The notes under the pieces were generated by a model, which saw only the letters and a program-made list of their open reading frames with translations, was not told the DNA's origin and made no database searches. The translations under genes and the position numbers were made by a program. DNA of 64,000 nt, taken from contig WARS01000025.1 of the NCBI GenBank assembly GCA_008933995.1, forward strand, positions 4,943,477 to 5,007,476, read 5' to 3'. The stretch's first letter is position 1, and each line of letters opens with the position of its first letter. Shown here piece after piece: positions 1 through 12,057 of the stretch. The DNA comes from Datnioides undecimradiatus (lineage: Eukaryota > Chordata > Actinopteri > Lobotiformes > Datnioididae).

Positions 1-3000
1 CCAGAGTGGCCTGTTTTCCTTAAACATGTCGGGGAAGGATCCAGCCTGTCGAGTCTTCACAGTGTTGTGTCTGTGACGTTTAATGCGTGTTGCTGCACAA
101 GCTCTAAGATGTTAGACAGGTTTAGGGAACTTAAGGGTCATTAAAGTCTCTTCTACAGACATATACCGCCCCCACACAAACACGCTTTAAAGACCAAGTT
201 GGGCCATGTCCCAGATTGATCTTAACATGTCCTGACATAACTCACCAACATACCATCCTGTAAACTAACTAGAGCGACTTGTGCTGAAGTTCAGTAAGAC
301 TTCTTCACATATATGCAAAAAGTCTAACAGCTAAATGCTGTAAGGAAAGCATACCCAGACTTATTTGCTTTCTCTGTCTCCCAGACTTGAGGATCACAGC
401 ACAGTCACAATCATAGAGGATGAATGTGAAACTTGAGCTGATTGGCTTTATTCCTGTTCACCACCCACCACCCACTTCAAGCCCAGCCGTCACACAGACT
501 AACTATTGGTCCTTGACATGCCCTGGCATGTCTCCTGATACTGAGCCAACCAGGAATAGACTTAACTTTCATATGGTTACGTATGATCTGAAGTGTTTGT
601 CGCCGGAATAAGACAGACATATGTTTACTTGGCAGAAAACGTCCATATAAGGTATTAGTAAAGTTTAGCCAGTTTGTTTACTGGTTATTTTGCTTAAATG
701 GAGTTTACAAAAGAACAAATAAAGTCTTAGTTATCTGACAATACTTTGACCTCCCCATCCTATCTATGGCATTCAGCCCCAGGTCCAGTGGTCCACACTG
801 ATGAATCTTTACAAACAAGTAAAGAGCAAATAAACTGAATATACTTTTAATTCATTTTCAAATTACCATGAGGACTTTTGGTTTTACAAAACATCACTCA
901 GCCAGGAGTAAAGAGTCTTTGTTGGGAACTGTGGTGGTTTAATACATATTTGGTGCATTAGTGTTTTTAGCAGAAAACAAATTTTTTAGGATGTATTCAT
1001 CAGTGATTGTCGGCAAGAAAAATGTGATAAAATCACTTCATTTATCCTCTGAGTGTGAGTTTAAATAGTTAAAAACAGGACACGTGATAGATTGTCTTGC
1101 CCTGACAAGAGGCGAAGCTTTGCCATGCCATGACGGACACGGCTCTCTAGGCATGATAACTGTCCCCTCCCACAATAACCACAGCACCGCTATAGCCAAA
1201 CATGCTTACGTTGCAGGAGCAGCTGCGACTTCAGAGTTCCTGTTAAATCTTAATACCAAATCCCATATCTCTCTCTTATCGTGCCACTGTGCTGACGTCT
1301 GTGCTTTCACTTCCTTGATTTAAGTTAATGTTTGCCTGTCTCAGCTAGCTGGCAAAGGCATGAGGGTATTACCGCAATCAATAACCGGAGTTTTCTGGTT
1401 TTCACACTGTGTTATTCACAGCGCTCTGTGATACGCTGTGAGAGGCAGCCGCCGGCTTATCAGCCTATGAAATGGTCAAAAGGTTATGTCTAAACCAAAC
1501 CTGGGCAGCTTTAATGATATGCTGTCACTAAGTGTAGGTGAGGACAGCTAAACTTCTCGCTGCTGTGGTGTTTACTTACATGATATGACCTCCTTAGTGT
1601 ATTACTGTGGGGAGAGTGAGCATTTGAACAAAAATACTTGTGCATGAGCCGCATTCAGTGCATTTCACTAGACAGACATATAATTATAATCATTCTGTAA
1701 ATAAATAAATAAAACAAATAAATTGTTTTGCAAAGTTTTATTTACACCAATGTCTAAACATCAGTGTTTATAGCTTCTAACTGTGCTGGTCATGAATCAG
1801 TCCAAAGTGATTATGACAGAGAAACAGCAATAATAAATCACAATCATTCACCTCTTACTGCAAGATATTCTTCCCTCACTCTTCACTAAGATGCTGATTT
1901 GAGTCTCTTGTTTCAAACAACAAATCTAGCTGTAGGTAGTTCATGACATATCCTCCGTTGTTGAGCAAAAGATCAGAACTTTTACAACTTAAACTGCAGT
2001 TCAAGACAAAATTATGCTCATTTCAACTTTCCGCAGACTGCTCACCAGCCAAATTTGACTTTCCTCTTCACGATGTGTTTCGATGCAAGGTCTTATTTCA
2101 GCACAAACGTACCTTTTTCTTTGATAAACTCGATTTACAGCGAGAAAATCAATTTTAATTTTACACAATTAGGCTTACTCCCAATCCTCAGTTCCCCAGT
2201 AATCCAAGTATTGCTGTGAAAAACATTTTCACTTTTGGATTTTTTTCCTTATGAGTCATTAAACTGGCACGAGTTTCAGACAAAGCACACAAACAGCTGG
2301 AGGTAAAAAATTATAATAAGAACTTGTGAAATCTAGTTATTTACAAAACAAATAAATGAGACGTGAACAACCTGTTACAGCTACGTTGTGTGCGAGTGCC
2401 AGGGCGCGTGGAAATGGTGTATGAAGACGTTGCTAAAAGAACAACTCTTCAGCTCAGGTGAGTCGAATCAGTAACGACCTGCACGCGGAGAAGTGTCTTC
2501 ACACGTATCTGTCTTTCAAGGCCAGTTTGCTTTCTTCTTCTACGTTTTGCTTGTTAAAAACTGTCAATGTCAAGTGTTACACAAAAGCATGAACAGCCAG
2601 CAGAACAGAACACACTGACAGCAAAACCATTATTAGTAAAATGTGTTTGCTGCAGTTTGAGCACTGCAGAAAGAAGATTTAAAATGTTGATTATTTTCAT
2701 GGGAAACGCACAAGTGCTCTGCATGCATGGCTGATACTGTCGGCAAGTGCATGCCGGCTTCTATCTTAGTGTACAAACTTGACCTCCATGACGGTAGAGG
2801 TAGCAGATACAGGATGGAAAATCCAATGAACGCGACGTCACGAGTCACGACGAGTTGCCTTAACTTCTGGTCACGACAGCCCCTATTTCATGTTTTGGAG
2901 ACTGTGCCGTGCTTGAATCTCTCTGCAGATCTGAAGGAGCGAGCCGTACACTTTGGGTTTAGCTCGTCTGCACTTATGGTGGAGCCCTGTGAAACTATAG

Positions 3001-3150
3001 CCTGTGTCATGAATAGCAGCTCGCGGTGAAATGACAGCTTGCGTGGGCCCAGACTGGATTTGATCCCGAGCTGTTTGAGGCTGTTTAAAGTGTGAGTCAT
3101 GTTGAGGGCTTTAGGTAGCACAGTCATTGACTCTCGCTGACACATGTACA
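1..3150. other. Upstream gene-free DNA, distal block
   Basis: No gene is recognised here. The sequence is AT-rich with frequent stops, and the few open stretches (for example 1084-1323 and 2727-3029) show no family resemblance, no coherent splice sites and no third-position bias. A short A/T-rich simple tract (AAAT repeats) lies near 1699-1726. The part from about 2390 to 3130 is less AT-rich and contains more CpG than its surroundings, but I cannot assign it a role. Confidence 0.6.
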
Positions 3151-3156
3151 CGCTTG

Positions 3157-3203
3157 CTTTCTCTCTCTCTCTCTCTCTTTCTGTCTTTCTGTCTCTCTCT
3201 CAT
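3157..3203. repeat. CT-rich microsatellite
   Basis: A run of CT dinucleotides is interrupted by TTTCTGT units. It is simple-sequence DNA with no coding content. Confidence 0.9.
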
Positions 3204-3639
3204 ATTTAGCTCTGAGAGAGGGCGGATCCAGGGTGGCAATATTTCAAACACAGTATACAACAAGAGTCAGTGATAAAACCTATGTGTGTGTCTGTGGAAG
3301 TTCCTTCTCATCTACCTAATTGATAAGGTTATCATTCACTTTCTATTGGTTTTGATGTTATATATGTGTAATCTTGTTATTTGTCACACAGACAAGCGTC
3401 CCAAGCATGGAGGTGAGTGAAAAATGAACATGGCAACTCTGACTTTAGTTGATATTGTTTTTCTGTGCTCTCATGAGCGCTTATAATTCTGGGATTTTTC
3501 TGGAAAAATAAGCCACGTTCCTGGGAAAATGGTTGATGGGCGGGACATTTTGTTTTAAGGAATATTTTTGAGAATTTCCTTTTTGGTTCTCCTTCCAAGT
3601 GTTAAATAAAAAGGCTGACCTCACTCAAGTGTCTCTACA

Positions 3640-3695
3640 GTTAGCTTAGCTTAGCATAAAGACTGGAAACAGGAGGAAACAGCTAGCCTGGCTGG
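3640..3695 (+). repeat. Fragment of dispersed fish repeat, family A (TTAGCTTAG type)
   Basis: The core reads TTAGCTTAGCTTAGCATAAA followed by GACTGGAAACAGGAGGAAAC and AGCTAGCCTGGCT. I recognise this from memory as part of a short non-autonomous element widespread in percomorph genomes; I cannot give its library name. Only the central part is present. A longer copy lies at 51374-51702, and two partial copies lie near 33.3-33.5 kb. Confidence 0.75.
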
Positions 3696-4437
3696 GAATC
3701 TAGAAAATATGGTTAAAATGCGTTCAAGTATAAAATAGGGCTGTAATACGCTTTCATATTATGTGCAGCCCCAGACTGGCTGCCAACACTGCCCATTTCA
3801 GCAAAATAAAATAAATATATGTCTCCCTTCAGCCATTCCCAATCAAATATTCACTTAGGGCATAATATAATATGGCATTCATCTAGGCTGAGCTGCAGCA
3901 CACAGGATGCTGCTGTCTAATTCCTCATACAGCGGAGTAACATTCGGTATGTGTGAAGACTCTGTCCCACATAAAGTGAGAAGAACATGTATGTAATATT
4001 CATTGAAATGTTACATATTTATATCTCTCACAAAACGTGCAGCAGTCAGTGCTCTGTGGCCTGCTCAGGCTGTCTGCGTGTGTTTAATGACTCAGCCGCG
4101 CTGCACTGAAACTTTGCCATTCCACCGGGGAAAGTCAGTAAGTCCCTGCACGAGACCTGCAACGTGCCACATGCAATATGCCACATACACGCCAGCTGGT
4201 CACAGTGTATTCTTTCCCTTTCCCTGCACTGATAAAGAAAATTTACAGAACTTATACAACTTTGAAACTGGGTTACATCTGTTTGAATGGTGAAAGAATT
4301 GGGCAGAAGAGTGTCACAGCATGTGGCGCTAACACTCCGCCACGTCCTGCCAGGAAAACATGGAAATGCTTGATCTCAAGGGAATGCTTGACTAAAAATC
4401 TGTCTGTTTTAGTACCAGTGACACTTTTGGCCAAGTT

Positions 4438-4803
4438 GCTAGCTCTGTGGCTGAACTAAGGCCCTGTGGTGCCTCGAGCTAAATGTCAGCTAAATGCTAA
4501 CGTGCCTCAAATGACAAGGCTAAAATGCTGACGTTTGTCAGGTATGTACCGTGTCCTCGTCTTAGTTTAGCATGTTAGTGTGCTAACAGACTAAATGCAA
4601 ATTACAGCAGGGGCTGAAGGGATTGTATAAAACCAAAGTATTAAATTAAAATGCAGACCAGATGATGGTTTAAGAAGAGTCAGGGGATGTGAGTGCCTGT
4701 ACCAGTTTCATGGCAAATCCTTGCAGCAGTTGTTTCCAAAGTAGTAACAACCAGCAAACCACCACTGCCATGCCGTGGGCCATGGAGCTAGCATGGCTAA
4801 TGA
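4438..4803 (+). repeat. Dispersed fish repeat, family B (AATGCTAACATGCT type)
   Basis: The element begins near CTCTGTGGCTGAACTAAGG and continues through GAGCTAAATGTCAGC, TAAATGCTAACG, CAAATGACAAGGCTAA, TTTAGCATGTTAGTGTGC, AACCAAAGTATT, CCAGATGATGG, GTCAGGGGAT and TTTCATGGCAAATCC. It ends at CATGGAGCTAGCATGGC. The order of these blocks matches a very common percomorph repeat I know from memory. No ORF is retained. Further copies lie at 39122, 46400, 53873, 59981 and 63170. Confidence 0.8.
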
Positions 4804-4809
4804 GTTTGA

Positions 4810-6910
4810 CAAGTTTCTCAATGGAACAGTTTTTTTTTTTATTGTGTTTGACTCTGAATCACCTTTTGAATTGGTTGTAATTTCTGACTACAGCTGAGAC
4901 GTCTTAAAAGGCGGTAGTGAGTGTTTATTTAATCCTTGATATATCATTTTTCGGTGGAGCAATCCTTTAAATGGTCTAGATCCTGTTCTGGCAGTGCACA
5001 AGAATTGAGACATTTAGTATTATGCAACGACACAAGCTGAACATCCTTAAAAGGTGATGCAGGTCATCACCTAGCAATTAAGTTTAATGCAGCCAAGCAG
5101 GTGTATCTTACATCATGAACGTACAGCAACTGCTGGTGGGACACTTATTACTGTACGTGTGAAAACTGTGACACCATGAGATTCAGACGCAGACTTTATG
5201 GCTTATATTTGGACATAGGAGAACTAGTTTGAAGTTTACAAATGTAACCCTTAAAGCTTTTCAGTTTGCTTATGTCTTTGCCTACCTGTGATTCACAAAC
5301 ACACGAACGTGTTGAAGTGAATGTTCGAGAATCATCTTTCCAAACTGGACTTGACTGGTCTTGGCAGGCCCCCTGACTGTCTCAAATGTCGCTGCTATAA
5401 ATACACGCAGGGACACACAGGGGCATACACACACACACACACACATATATAATATGGGATTTATATTGTTAAACTCATACAAGTATGAAGACGCTCAGAG
5501 TATGAGTACTCTCTTCTTGTCTTTGGCTTTAGAATACTGAGGAACTGAGTCACCTAGCGTGGCGAGCTTCATGTATGAGTGGAAAAAGGAAATGAATAAT
5601 TTGTCAATATGTACAGCTACGGAGAAATGCTTAATCCTTTCCAACTTAAAGCCGGTACATACTGCGTATTTTGCCTTGCCAAGCACAAATCATGAATAAC
5701 TCAAGATGTTCTGTGAGGGTGAAAGAGAATAATGGAAGACAGGAGAAAAGCCATGTAGTCCTTATTCTCAGGGCAGCATTGCTTGGTGGATCCATCTGGT
5801 CTTAAACCTCAAAATGAATTAAGTAAATACAGAGAGAGTTAAGCTGAATCAGAAGTAGGAAAAACTATGTTATAGGAAAGCATTTGTAGGAGGGAAAAAA
5901 AGGTTCCTGAGGCATTTAGTGTGCACGTTGCTCCATTTTTGTGAACAAGTCAAGGCCAAGCCACAGCACACAGAGCAACAGTCCAGCGGTGAGGGAGGCT
6001 GAGACAGCTTCCTACTTGAATTAACATCAGCAGAGAGAGAGAGCGAGAGGGAGCGAGGGCGAGGGAGAGCATCATGGAAAGTTTGTGGTTTTCTCAGATG
6101 AGTCTCTTCCTGGTGACCGGGGATCAAAGTGGGAAGGGCGTGGAGAGTTTCTCCAACTTGTTTTTCTGAGAGGTGATTACCCTGTCTGAGCCACACCCAT
6201 ACACTCACAGCACAGTGACATCACTCAGGTTTGAGACCTTGCATTTCTCTTTAGTATGCCATTTTACGTTCTCAGAGTGACGATCCACAAGTTTCTTCTG
6301 AGGGAGAGTATATTTTTATGTTGACTTTGGTGATAGGCACATCGTAGACAGCCGCTCTTTGCTCCCCCTAAACAAACACCAGCACAATGTTCCAGGGAGG
6401 ATGTGATAATGTTATAATGTTGGGTATTAAAGTTACTTATTACTTCAAAAGATAGTGTTTTGTATTGCACTGTGAAAGAAAAGTATTCAGTTGATTTTTT
6501 GTAAAGATACCACGATGTACAATGACTTTTGTTGTTCCAGCCCTGCATTAATTAAGTTTTTATATATGCAATTACATTTTATAAGTCACAAAAGTAGACA
6601 AGTACATACTTTAAGTTAGGCCCTGTAACTTTTCCTAAACATTGGCCACTGTGGTTACAAAGGGCAATTATGGGATAACGGTAAATGCAAGAAGAGCCAC
6701 AAAGCCCTGACGCAGCAACGTAATGTAATTTATCATCTCCTTAAAGTTTGATTATATTCGTTAAGATTAGCCACCATAAGCTGCTGATCCAGCTAACTTT
6801 AGCTAGCGTTAGCTTGTAGCATCAAAACTCCAGAGTCTATTGATTTGAACAAGGATGCATTTTATTATTTAATATTTCAACATTTTATTTGGACACTCAT
6901 CATTTCCTCT
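4810..6910. other. Upstream gene-free DNA
   Basis: No gene is recognised. Open frames on either strand (for example 5870-6208 minus) are built from GA-rich or low-complexity DNA. A CA/TA microsatellite sits at 5425-5452. The segment 6030-6070 is a GAGAGCGAGGG-type purine tract. Nothing else stands out. Confidence 0.55.
5425..5452. repeat. CA/TA microsatellite
   Basis: About ten CA units run directly into a short alternating TA tract. Confidence 0.9.
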
Positions 6911-6917
6911 AGTATTG

Positions 6918-7120
6918 CTTTAAGTTTCAAAAGTACCTTCTCTTCTTTATATTATGCATTATCTTTAATATATTCATTGATATTAATATTAAGCAGCATT
7001 TTAATGTTGTAGATGATTATAGTGGAGCTGGTTTTAATGCTCAATCTGTAAAAATGCATTGCATTAGAAAATATGTTAAAATGTAGTGGCATAACTAAAG
7101 TAGTTTAAATACAGTGACGT
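6918..7120 (+). repeat. Dispersed fish repeat fragment, family C (GTAAAAGTCCTG type)
   Basis: The stretch contains AAGCAGCATTTTAATGTTGT followed by AGATGATTATAGTGGAGCTG, then CTGTAAAAATGCATTGCATT and AAAATGTAGTGGCATAACTAA. These blocks match in order the downstream half of a percomorph repeat I know from memory. The opening part of the same family appears at 41455-41690. Both are degenerate and non-coding. Confidence 0.6.
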
Positions 7121-7790
7121 ACGCACCAGAACACTTCCAACCCCAAACCTCCAAACGGGGTTTTAAATAAATGCTTTGGCCAGTGTCACTATATACCTGC
7201 TGGTGCAGTCATGTCCCAGCATTCAGTTCAGTGAACACAAACATGCTAAGTGGGTCGTGTGGTGAGAAAGGCCAATTATTTTACTGTACAAAAGGGACAC
7301 ACTCCGCTGACGCTGAATCTGCCTTCAAATACTAAGCCGGGTCCTGCCCAAACAGACAGATAATCATCTGAGCACATGGGAGCTGGGAACGTCAGGGTTC
7401 TTGTTTTGTCTCGTGTCTGGATGAATGCAGCCTATGTTGGTTTAGCTTTTCTATGACCTGCAGATGTTTGTGTGTATCTCTTTGTACCCTCATGTATGTA
7501 TACACCGTGTGTGTTCACCACCGCGAAAAGAAAAAGGGAACTTGTTTGGAAAACTCTGCCCACGCTCGCGAGCAGCCAAGGTCTCCATCTTCACTGCCCG
7601 GCCTAACATTCTTTCCTGTACTTCACGTGCGGTTTCAAGATAAAAGCCTCCATTCATTAGTCTAACTGAGGGCCCAACGTAACGACAGGATACCCCACCC
7701 TTGTCTGGCAACAACCGGGGCCATATTTTACCCAGTGCTGGTGGCCCTCACATTAAAAACAACCAGCGGTACAGAACATTTTCTGCAGTC

Positions 7791-7816
7791 TGTGTGTGTG
7801 TGTGTGTGTGTGTGTC
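7791..7816. repeat. TG microsatellite
   Basis: About thirteen uninterrupted TG units. Confidence 0.95.
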
Positions 7817-9044
7817 TGACTCAGGTGCACTTTGTCCACAATATTTCAACTTTCTACTTTCAATATCAAAACCAAAGCTAGAAGGTTTGGGGTTTTCCAG
7901 GTTTAATTACTTGTCAGAAGCCCGCACTGTTGCTGCAAGTACTTTCTTTTTCTCTTTTATCCTATTTGACTTTTATCTCCCCCGCAGCCAAAACTCAGCC
8001 ACACACCCACACGCTGTCAGTAATGAGGCATTTGCCTGTCCACAGTTGTGTGTGCAGTACAGATGTGTGCTGTCGTGCCTGCTTGCAAATCTTCTGCTCG
8101 CTCCGCTGCTGCTACTGCTGCTTTACTCCCAGGAGGAAAATCCTGCAGGGGTAATGGGGACAGAAGCTGGCTCCCTTCAGCTGTACTACAACCAACTGTG
8201 TGGTGTTGTGGTGTTTGTGAATCATCTCCACACACTGGTGCCAACTTGTGTCACCTGAGCATACTGCTGTTAAAGTTACATTTCACTCAAAATCCGTCTT
8301 GAGAGCCCAGTAGCTTGTTGTTAAGATAGCTGGTCCTTTTCCATTCGTGCCAGTTACAGTGTGTTACGGTAACAGCTGTCATGATCGAAAAGGATAAAAA
8401 CACGCAGAACAGCTTCTCTGAAGCTTAATGAATCTCATTTTTACTGTTTCACACATCCAAAACAACAACATTTATTGATTTTTTATAAAGTTTACACCCT
8501 TTAGACTCTTCCATTGGTCCAAACCACTCAATCCTTGCTCCTTGCCTAATGAATGCACTCCAATTTCTTTCATTTCTTTTAATTTGCCCTTTAATAGGGC
8601 AGATTACTTCCTCCATCAGCAATAAACCTACTGATGAGCATCACAGAGTGGTGTTTGTGCAAACATATGAGTGGCAGCCATGACAAGAGCAGGTCGAATT
8701 TTCTAAGAATATTAAGAAAAGATGCTTTAGTATCTTCTTTTTAATCATAGGATGCACTGAATCATCCTCTACGAGAAGGGAGGGATAATACCATCCCATA
8801 ATTCTTTGCGGCAGCCTCGTGTGGTGTGGTTAGATTGTCCTAACGCTGCTGTTGTGTTTTCCAAAGTCTGTATAAATTCTTGCTCATGTCTTTCTTTGAC
8901 CCCAGCGGAAAACATCGTGAGGCGTTCAGGAAATGTCACAGGTTGTAATTTTATTTTGACCAACCAGCTGCAACCTCTCCGTCCACCAGGGCCCGCCTCC
9001 TTGCCCTTTTTTTGTATTAGCGGGAGTTTGGTGGAGGCAGGCGC

Positions 9045-9175
9045 TGCCAAGATGGTGACGGAGAAGCCAAACACATTTAGCTTCCAGACCGCTCTCCAGG
9101 AAACCAGTTGGATGACATCACAGTCGCTACGTCCATTGTTTTTATATATCGCATATGGTTTTCAATTGAAGCCTA
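9045..9175 (+). repeat. Probable dispersed fish repeat fragment, family D (GCTACGTCCA type)
   Basis: The stretch CCAAGATGGTGACGGAGAAG leads to GATGACATCACAGTCGCTAC and GTCCATTGTTTTTATATA. The TGACATCAC...CTACGTCCAT...TTTATATA ending resembles the terminus of a dispersed element frequent in percomorph genomes. The upstream boundary is uncertain. Confidence 0.45.
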
Positions 9176-9645
9176 CGCCCAGAAGTTGTAAAAAAAAATA
9201 AAAATAAAATTGGAAGAAAACAAAACAAAACCTTTAAAATATTCTCGAGTTAGCTTTATTTTAAAAAGCTCTTAACACAACACAGATGATTGAAAAGGGC
9301 CGACCCAGCACAAGACCTGCGTCTTTAAAGCTCTAATACATGCTTTTTGTTTTATATGGCAGAGTCACTGGGACATTACAGTGTATCAGCGACACTTCGC
9401 TCGAATATATTTCACTCCACTGCTGAAAATATTGGAGGACTGTCAGGGTTATTCATGTAGATGTCTAGATATGACTTGCGGAAAATGAAATTATCAGCTG
9501 GGTTTAAACCACGACATGCAAATGTAACATATGGTGTTAGTTTATATTTATGTAGTGAAAATGAAATGCCTGGGGCTTCTGTAACGTGCCGAAACTCACC
9601 AATCTGTCATAAAATAGCAAGGTGGTGCGTAACTGTGGGTGAAAC

Positions 9646-9650
<5 letters not shown>

Positions 9651-9692
<42 letters not shown>
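9651..9692. repeat. GT microsatellite, about 21 units
   Basis: An uninterrupted GT run immediately followed by a G-rich segment (GGAGGGGTGGGGG). It is one of the longest pure dinucleotide arrays in the window and is likely polymorphic. Confidence 0.95.
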
Positions 9693-9693
<1 letters not shown>

Positions 9694-10722
9694 GTGGAGG
9701 GGTGGGGGTTAACACATGTGGGAACTTGTATGGATTTGCCTGCACCCATGAGAAAACCCTTATTTAACAAGACCAGGAAGCGAGTCCGTTTTTGTGGCAG
9801 TGCATATGAAGGGTGTGCTAACGCCAAACGTCACAGCTGTTATCTGTGAACGGTCCGCTTTAAACAAACACTTAACATTTAATAAAGCAATGAATAAAAC
9901 CTTTAAACTGTACAATTCTTAACACTCATAACATTATAATAAGTTAAGTTTTAATATCTTTCTGACTCGATAGTGTAACCCACGTTAATTATAGCTTCGC
10001 GACTTCATGAGATAAACTGTTAGTTGTACATTATTTCCCATATTATCCACAGAACAAACTTACAGTGTATACAAGGCACAAATGAACTCCAGGTGTGTGA
10101 AGAAGCAGCCAAAACACACACTCTTGTCAAATTACTGAAGAAATAGTCTAATGACAGTCGAGTGCAGGTCAACACTGATGGATATTTAGTTAATATTTTA
10201 AGTTGGCAGCGCTATTAAACCTCTGTTAGACTGACAGCTGTTGCAATGTGCGTGTCTGCACACCTTTGGGTCAGCAGTTGAGTCAATCAGTGTGGCCTTG
10301 GTCGGTTTGATTGCATCATGATTGGAGCACTCAGCGGGTCATCGTCGGCTGTGTCTGCAACAAACAAAGCACAGCAGCCTGTACTTTTCCACTGATTTTA
10401 ATGAGCACGTAGGGACCGGCTTCTGAAAAGGCAACAGATTTCACTGCTTCCTGGCACCATGTTGCCTCGTCGGTGTTCAACCGAGTCACGTAAGATGCAC
10501 TTTTTTCACTCGATGAGAGACTCTGCCTGTTTCATATGAGAGTGACCACCCGAAGAGTTGCTCACCTGGAAAACACACACTAACACACATTCACACACCT
10601 GTTCTCTGGACTGTCTATCCCGCCTGACCTGAGAATAAGCAGCAATAAAAATCAGGACTTTAAACATAAGCGCCATAAACAACCAAATGGAAGGGCTCAA
10701 ATGTTGTTTACAAACAGAGTTT

Positions 10723-10762
10723 TTTCACATGGATGATTTCAGATGAGATCATCCATGTGAAA
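10723..10762. repeat. Perfect inverted repeat, 15-bp stem and 10-nt loop
   Basis: The arms TTTCACATGGATGAT (10723-10737) and ATCATCCATGTGAAA (10748-10762) are exact reverse complements around the loop TTCAGATGAG. It lies about 1 kb upstream of the btg1 transcription start. The stem is shorter than usual for a microRNA precursor, and pairing does not extend past the arms. Confidence 0.9.
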
Positions 10763-11579
10763 TGAAAATAGTTTTGAACTGTGCACAACTTTTAAACATA
10801 TTTACATATTACATAAACATATTTAGGCAAAACACTTCCTATTAGAGGTAGATAATGGACATTTTGACCCACGGTTTCATTTAAAGCACTAATATTACAT
10901 TTTCATCATGGATGCTTGTGAAAAATGAGAATTGCTGCAAGTTTAAGAAATCTGGATTTTTCAAATAAACCAACGAATGAATAATGCATTACTTAAAAAT
11001 AGCACACAAGTGTGATAAAAACTGTTTTTACACCTTATTCTTCTCTTTTATCTGTACTGCAGATTTTTCTGCCAGCAAGAGCCAATTCGTTCTTTGGCAG
11101 ATCAAAAAGGAAAAGTCCAATGGGAAATAAAGCAGAAACTATTAAAAACTGGATTAAAAACATATAAACTTTAAATTAAAGAATATAAGTGAATAATAGA
11201 GATAATAAGGTTCAAGTGCAGGGTGAATACTGATGCGTGTTTCAGGTTCAGTTACAGGTGATAGAGAACATATAAAGTGGAATCGGGATTTAAGGGAAGT
11301 CAAAGTTGAGGCAAATCATATTTTGAGTGTTTATTCTATTAATTTTAATCAAACAACTGAAGTTCTGGACTCATGCATGAAAACCGAATGAATGTGTTAG
11401 CTTACAGTATTCTTTGTCATCGGTACAATCGGGTTATGTATAGTTTTAGCTGCTGCCCTAACTTCCTCATGAGTTCTCCTTTGTTGTCGTTTGCTTTTGT
11501 TTCCCTCTCCTCTTTCTTTCAGCCCCCCCTCCGTATTTCCGACAGCCTGTGAACGCATCGCGGCTTCATGCTGTGTACC

Positions 11580-11750
11580 TCTGTTTATTTTCAGAGCGGT
11601 GACGTGAACGCTGCACTCCTCCTATATGTGGCTCGTCAGACGGAGGCAGGCAGCGGATTGGTGAGCTGTTGTTGCTGTAGCAGCTTGTGTCGGGGCTGCG
11701 GGGAGGGAGGGGGCGCTATAAAAACCACGTCCCCCTCTCCGAGAGCTTCA
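11580..11750 (+). promoter_or_regulatory. btg1: btg1 core and proximal promoter (CCAAT + TATA)
   Basis: A TATA box (TATAAAAA) lies at 11717-11724. An initiator-like TTCACTTT about 33 nt downstream places the likely start near 11750. A reverse CCAAT box (ATTGG, 11657-11661) sits at about -90, a classical position. Further upstream are TGTTTATTT (11582-11590), a forkhead/FOXO-like site, and TGACGTGA (11600-11607), one base from a cAMP response element. Mammalian BTG1 is a known FOXO3 target, so the forkhead site fits. The start site is inferred from motif spacing only. Confidence 0.75.
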
Positions 11751-11923
11751 CTTTGGAGGAGGAAAGTGATCAGGGAGGGTCGGTCAGCGTGGCAGCAAGG
11801 GACCTCCCCCCTCAAAACCCCCCGTGTTTACCAATAACAGGCGTCTGTTTCCCAGCACTGAACCGTCCTGGCACACGGACTCTCTCTGAGAAAAACAAAA
11901 CTTCCCTCTACCTCTACAAATAA

Positions 11924-12004
11924 ATGCCAAGAATAACAACACAAGCGCCAACAGACAAGGATCGCCGCTCAGAAGTGGAGACGAACGGTCGGACAAACAC
12001 GTAA
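11924..12004 (+). promoter_or_regulatory. Upstream ORF in the btg1 leader, 26 codons
   Basis: This is the only ATG I find between the predicted start site and the main start codon. It opens MPRITTQ, runs 26 codons and stops with TAA at 12002-12004, 53 nt before the btg1 ATG. The initiation context is weak (T at -3, C at +4), so most ribosomes would be expected to scan past or reinitiate. A translational brake on btg1 is plausible but is inference. Confidence 0.5.
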
Positions 12005-12057
12005 AGAAACAACAACAACAACAACCGCGCGCGGATCGTCGCCGTTGCCTTTTCTCA

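Larger units (their letters stand above)
7125..11490. other. Proximal upstream gene-free DNA
   Basis: No gene is recognised. Open frames around 7700-8300 and 8770-9200 cross GT repeats or repeat-derived DNA and look spurious. The interval holds two GT microsatellites, a repeat fragment near 9.1 kb and a perfect hairpin at 10723-10762. The segment around 10240-10350 has balanced base composition and several homeobox-like motifs, so it could be regulatory. From 10780 to 11450 the DNA is AT-rich and featureless. Confidence 0.5.

Noticed and set aside
7701-8258. 185-codon open frame upstream of btg1
   Set aside because: It crosses a TG microsatellite. The remaining peptide is Cys/Leu-rich without a recognisable domain, and the opposite strand is also open.
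9040-9110. Coding-looking start AAGATGGTGACGGAGAAGCC with a good initiation context
   Set aside because: The downstream sequence matches the end of a dispersed fish repeat, and the frame runs into poly-A-rich DNA.
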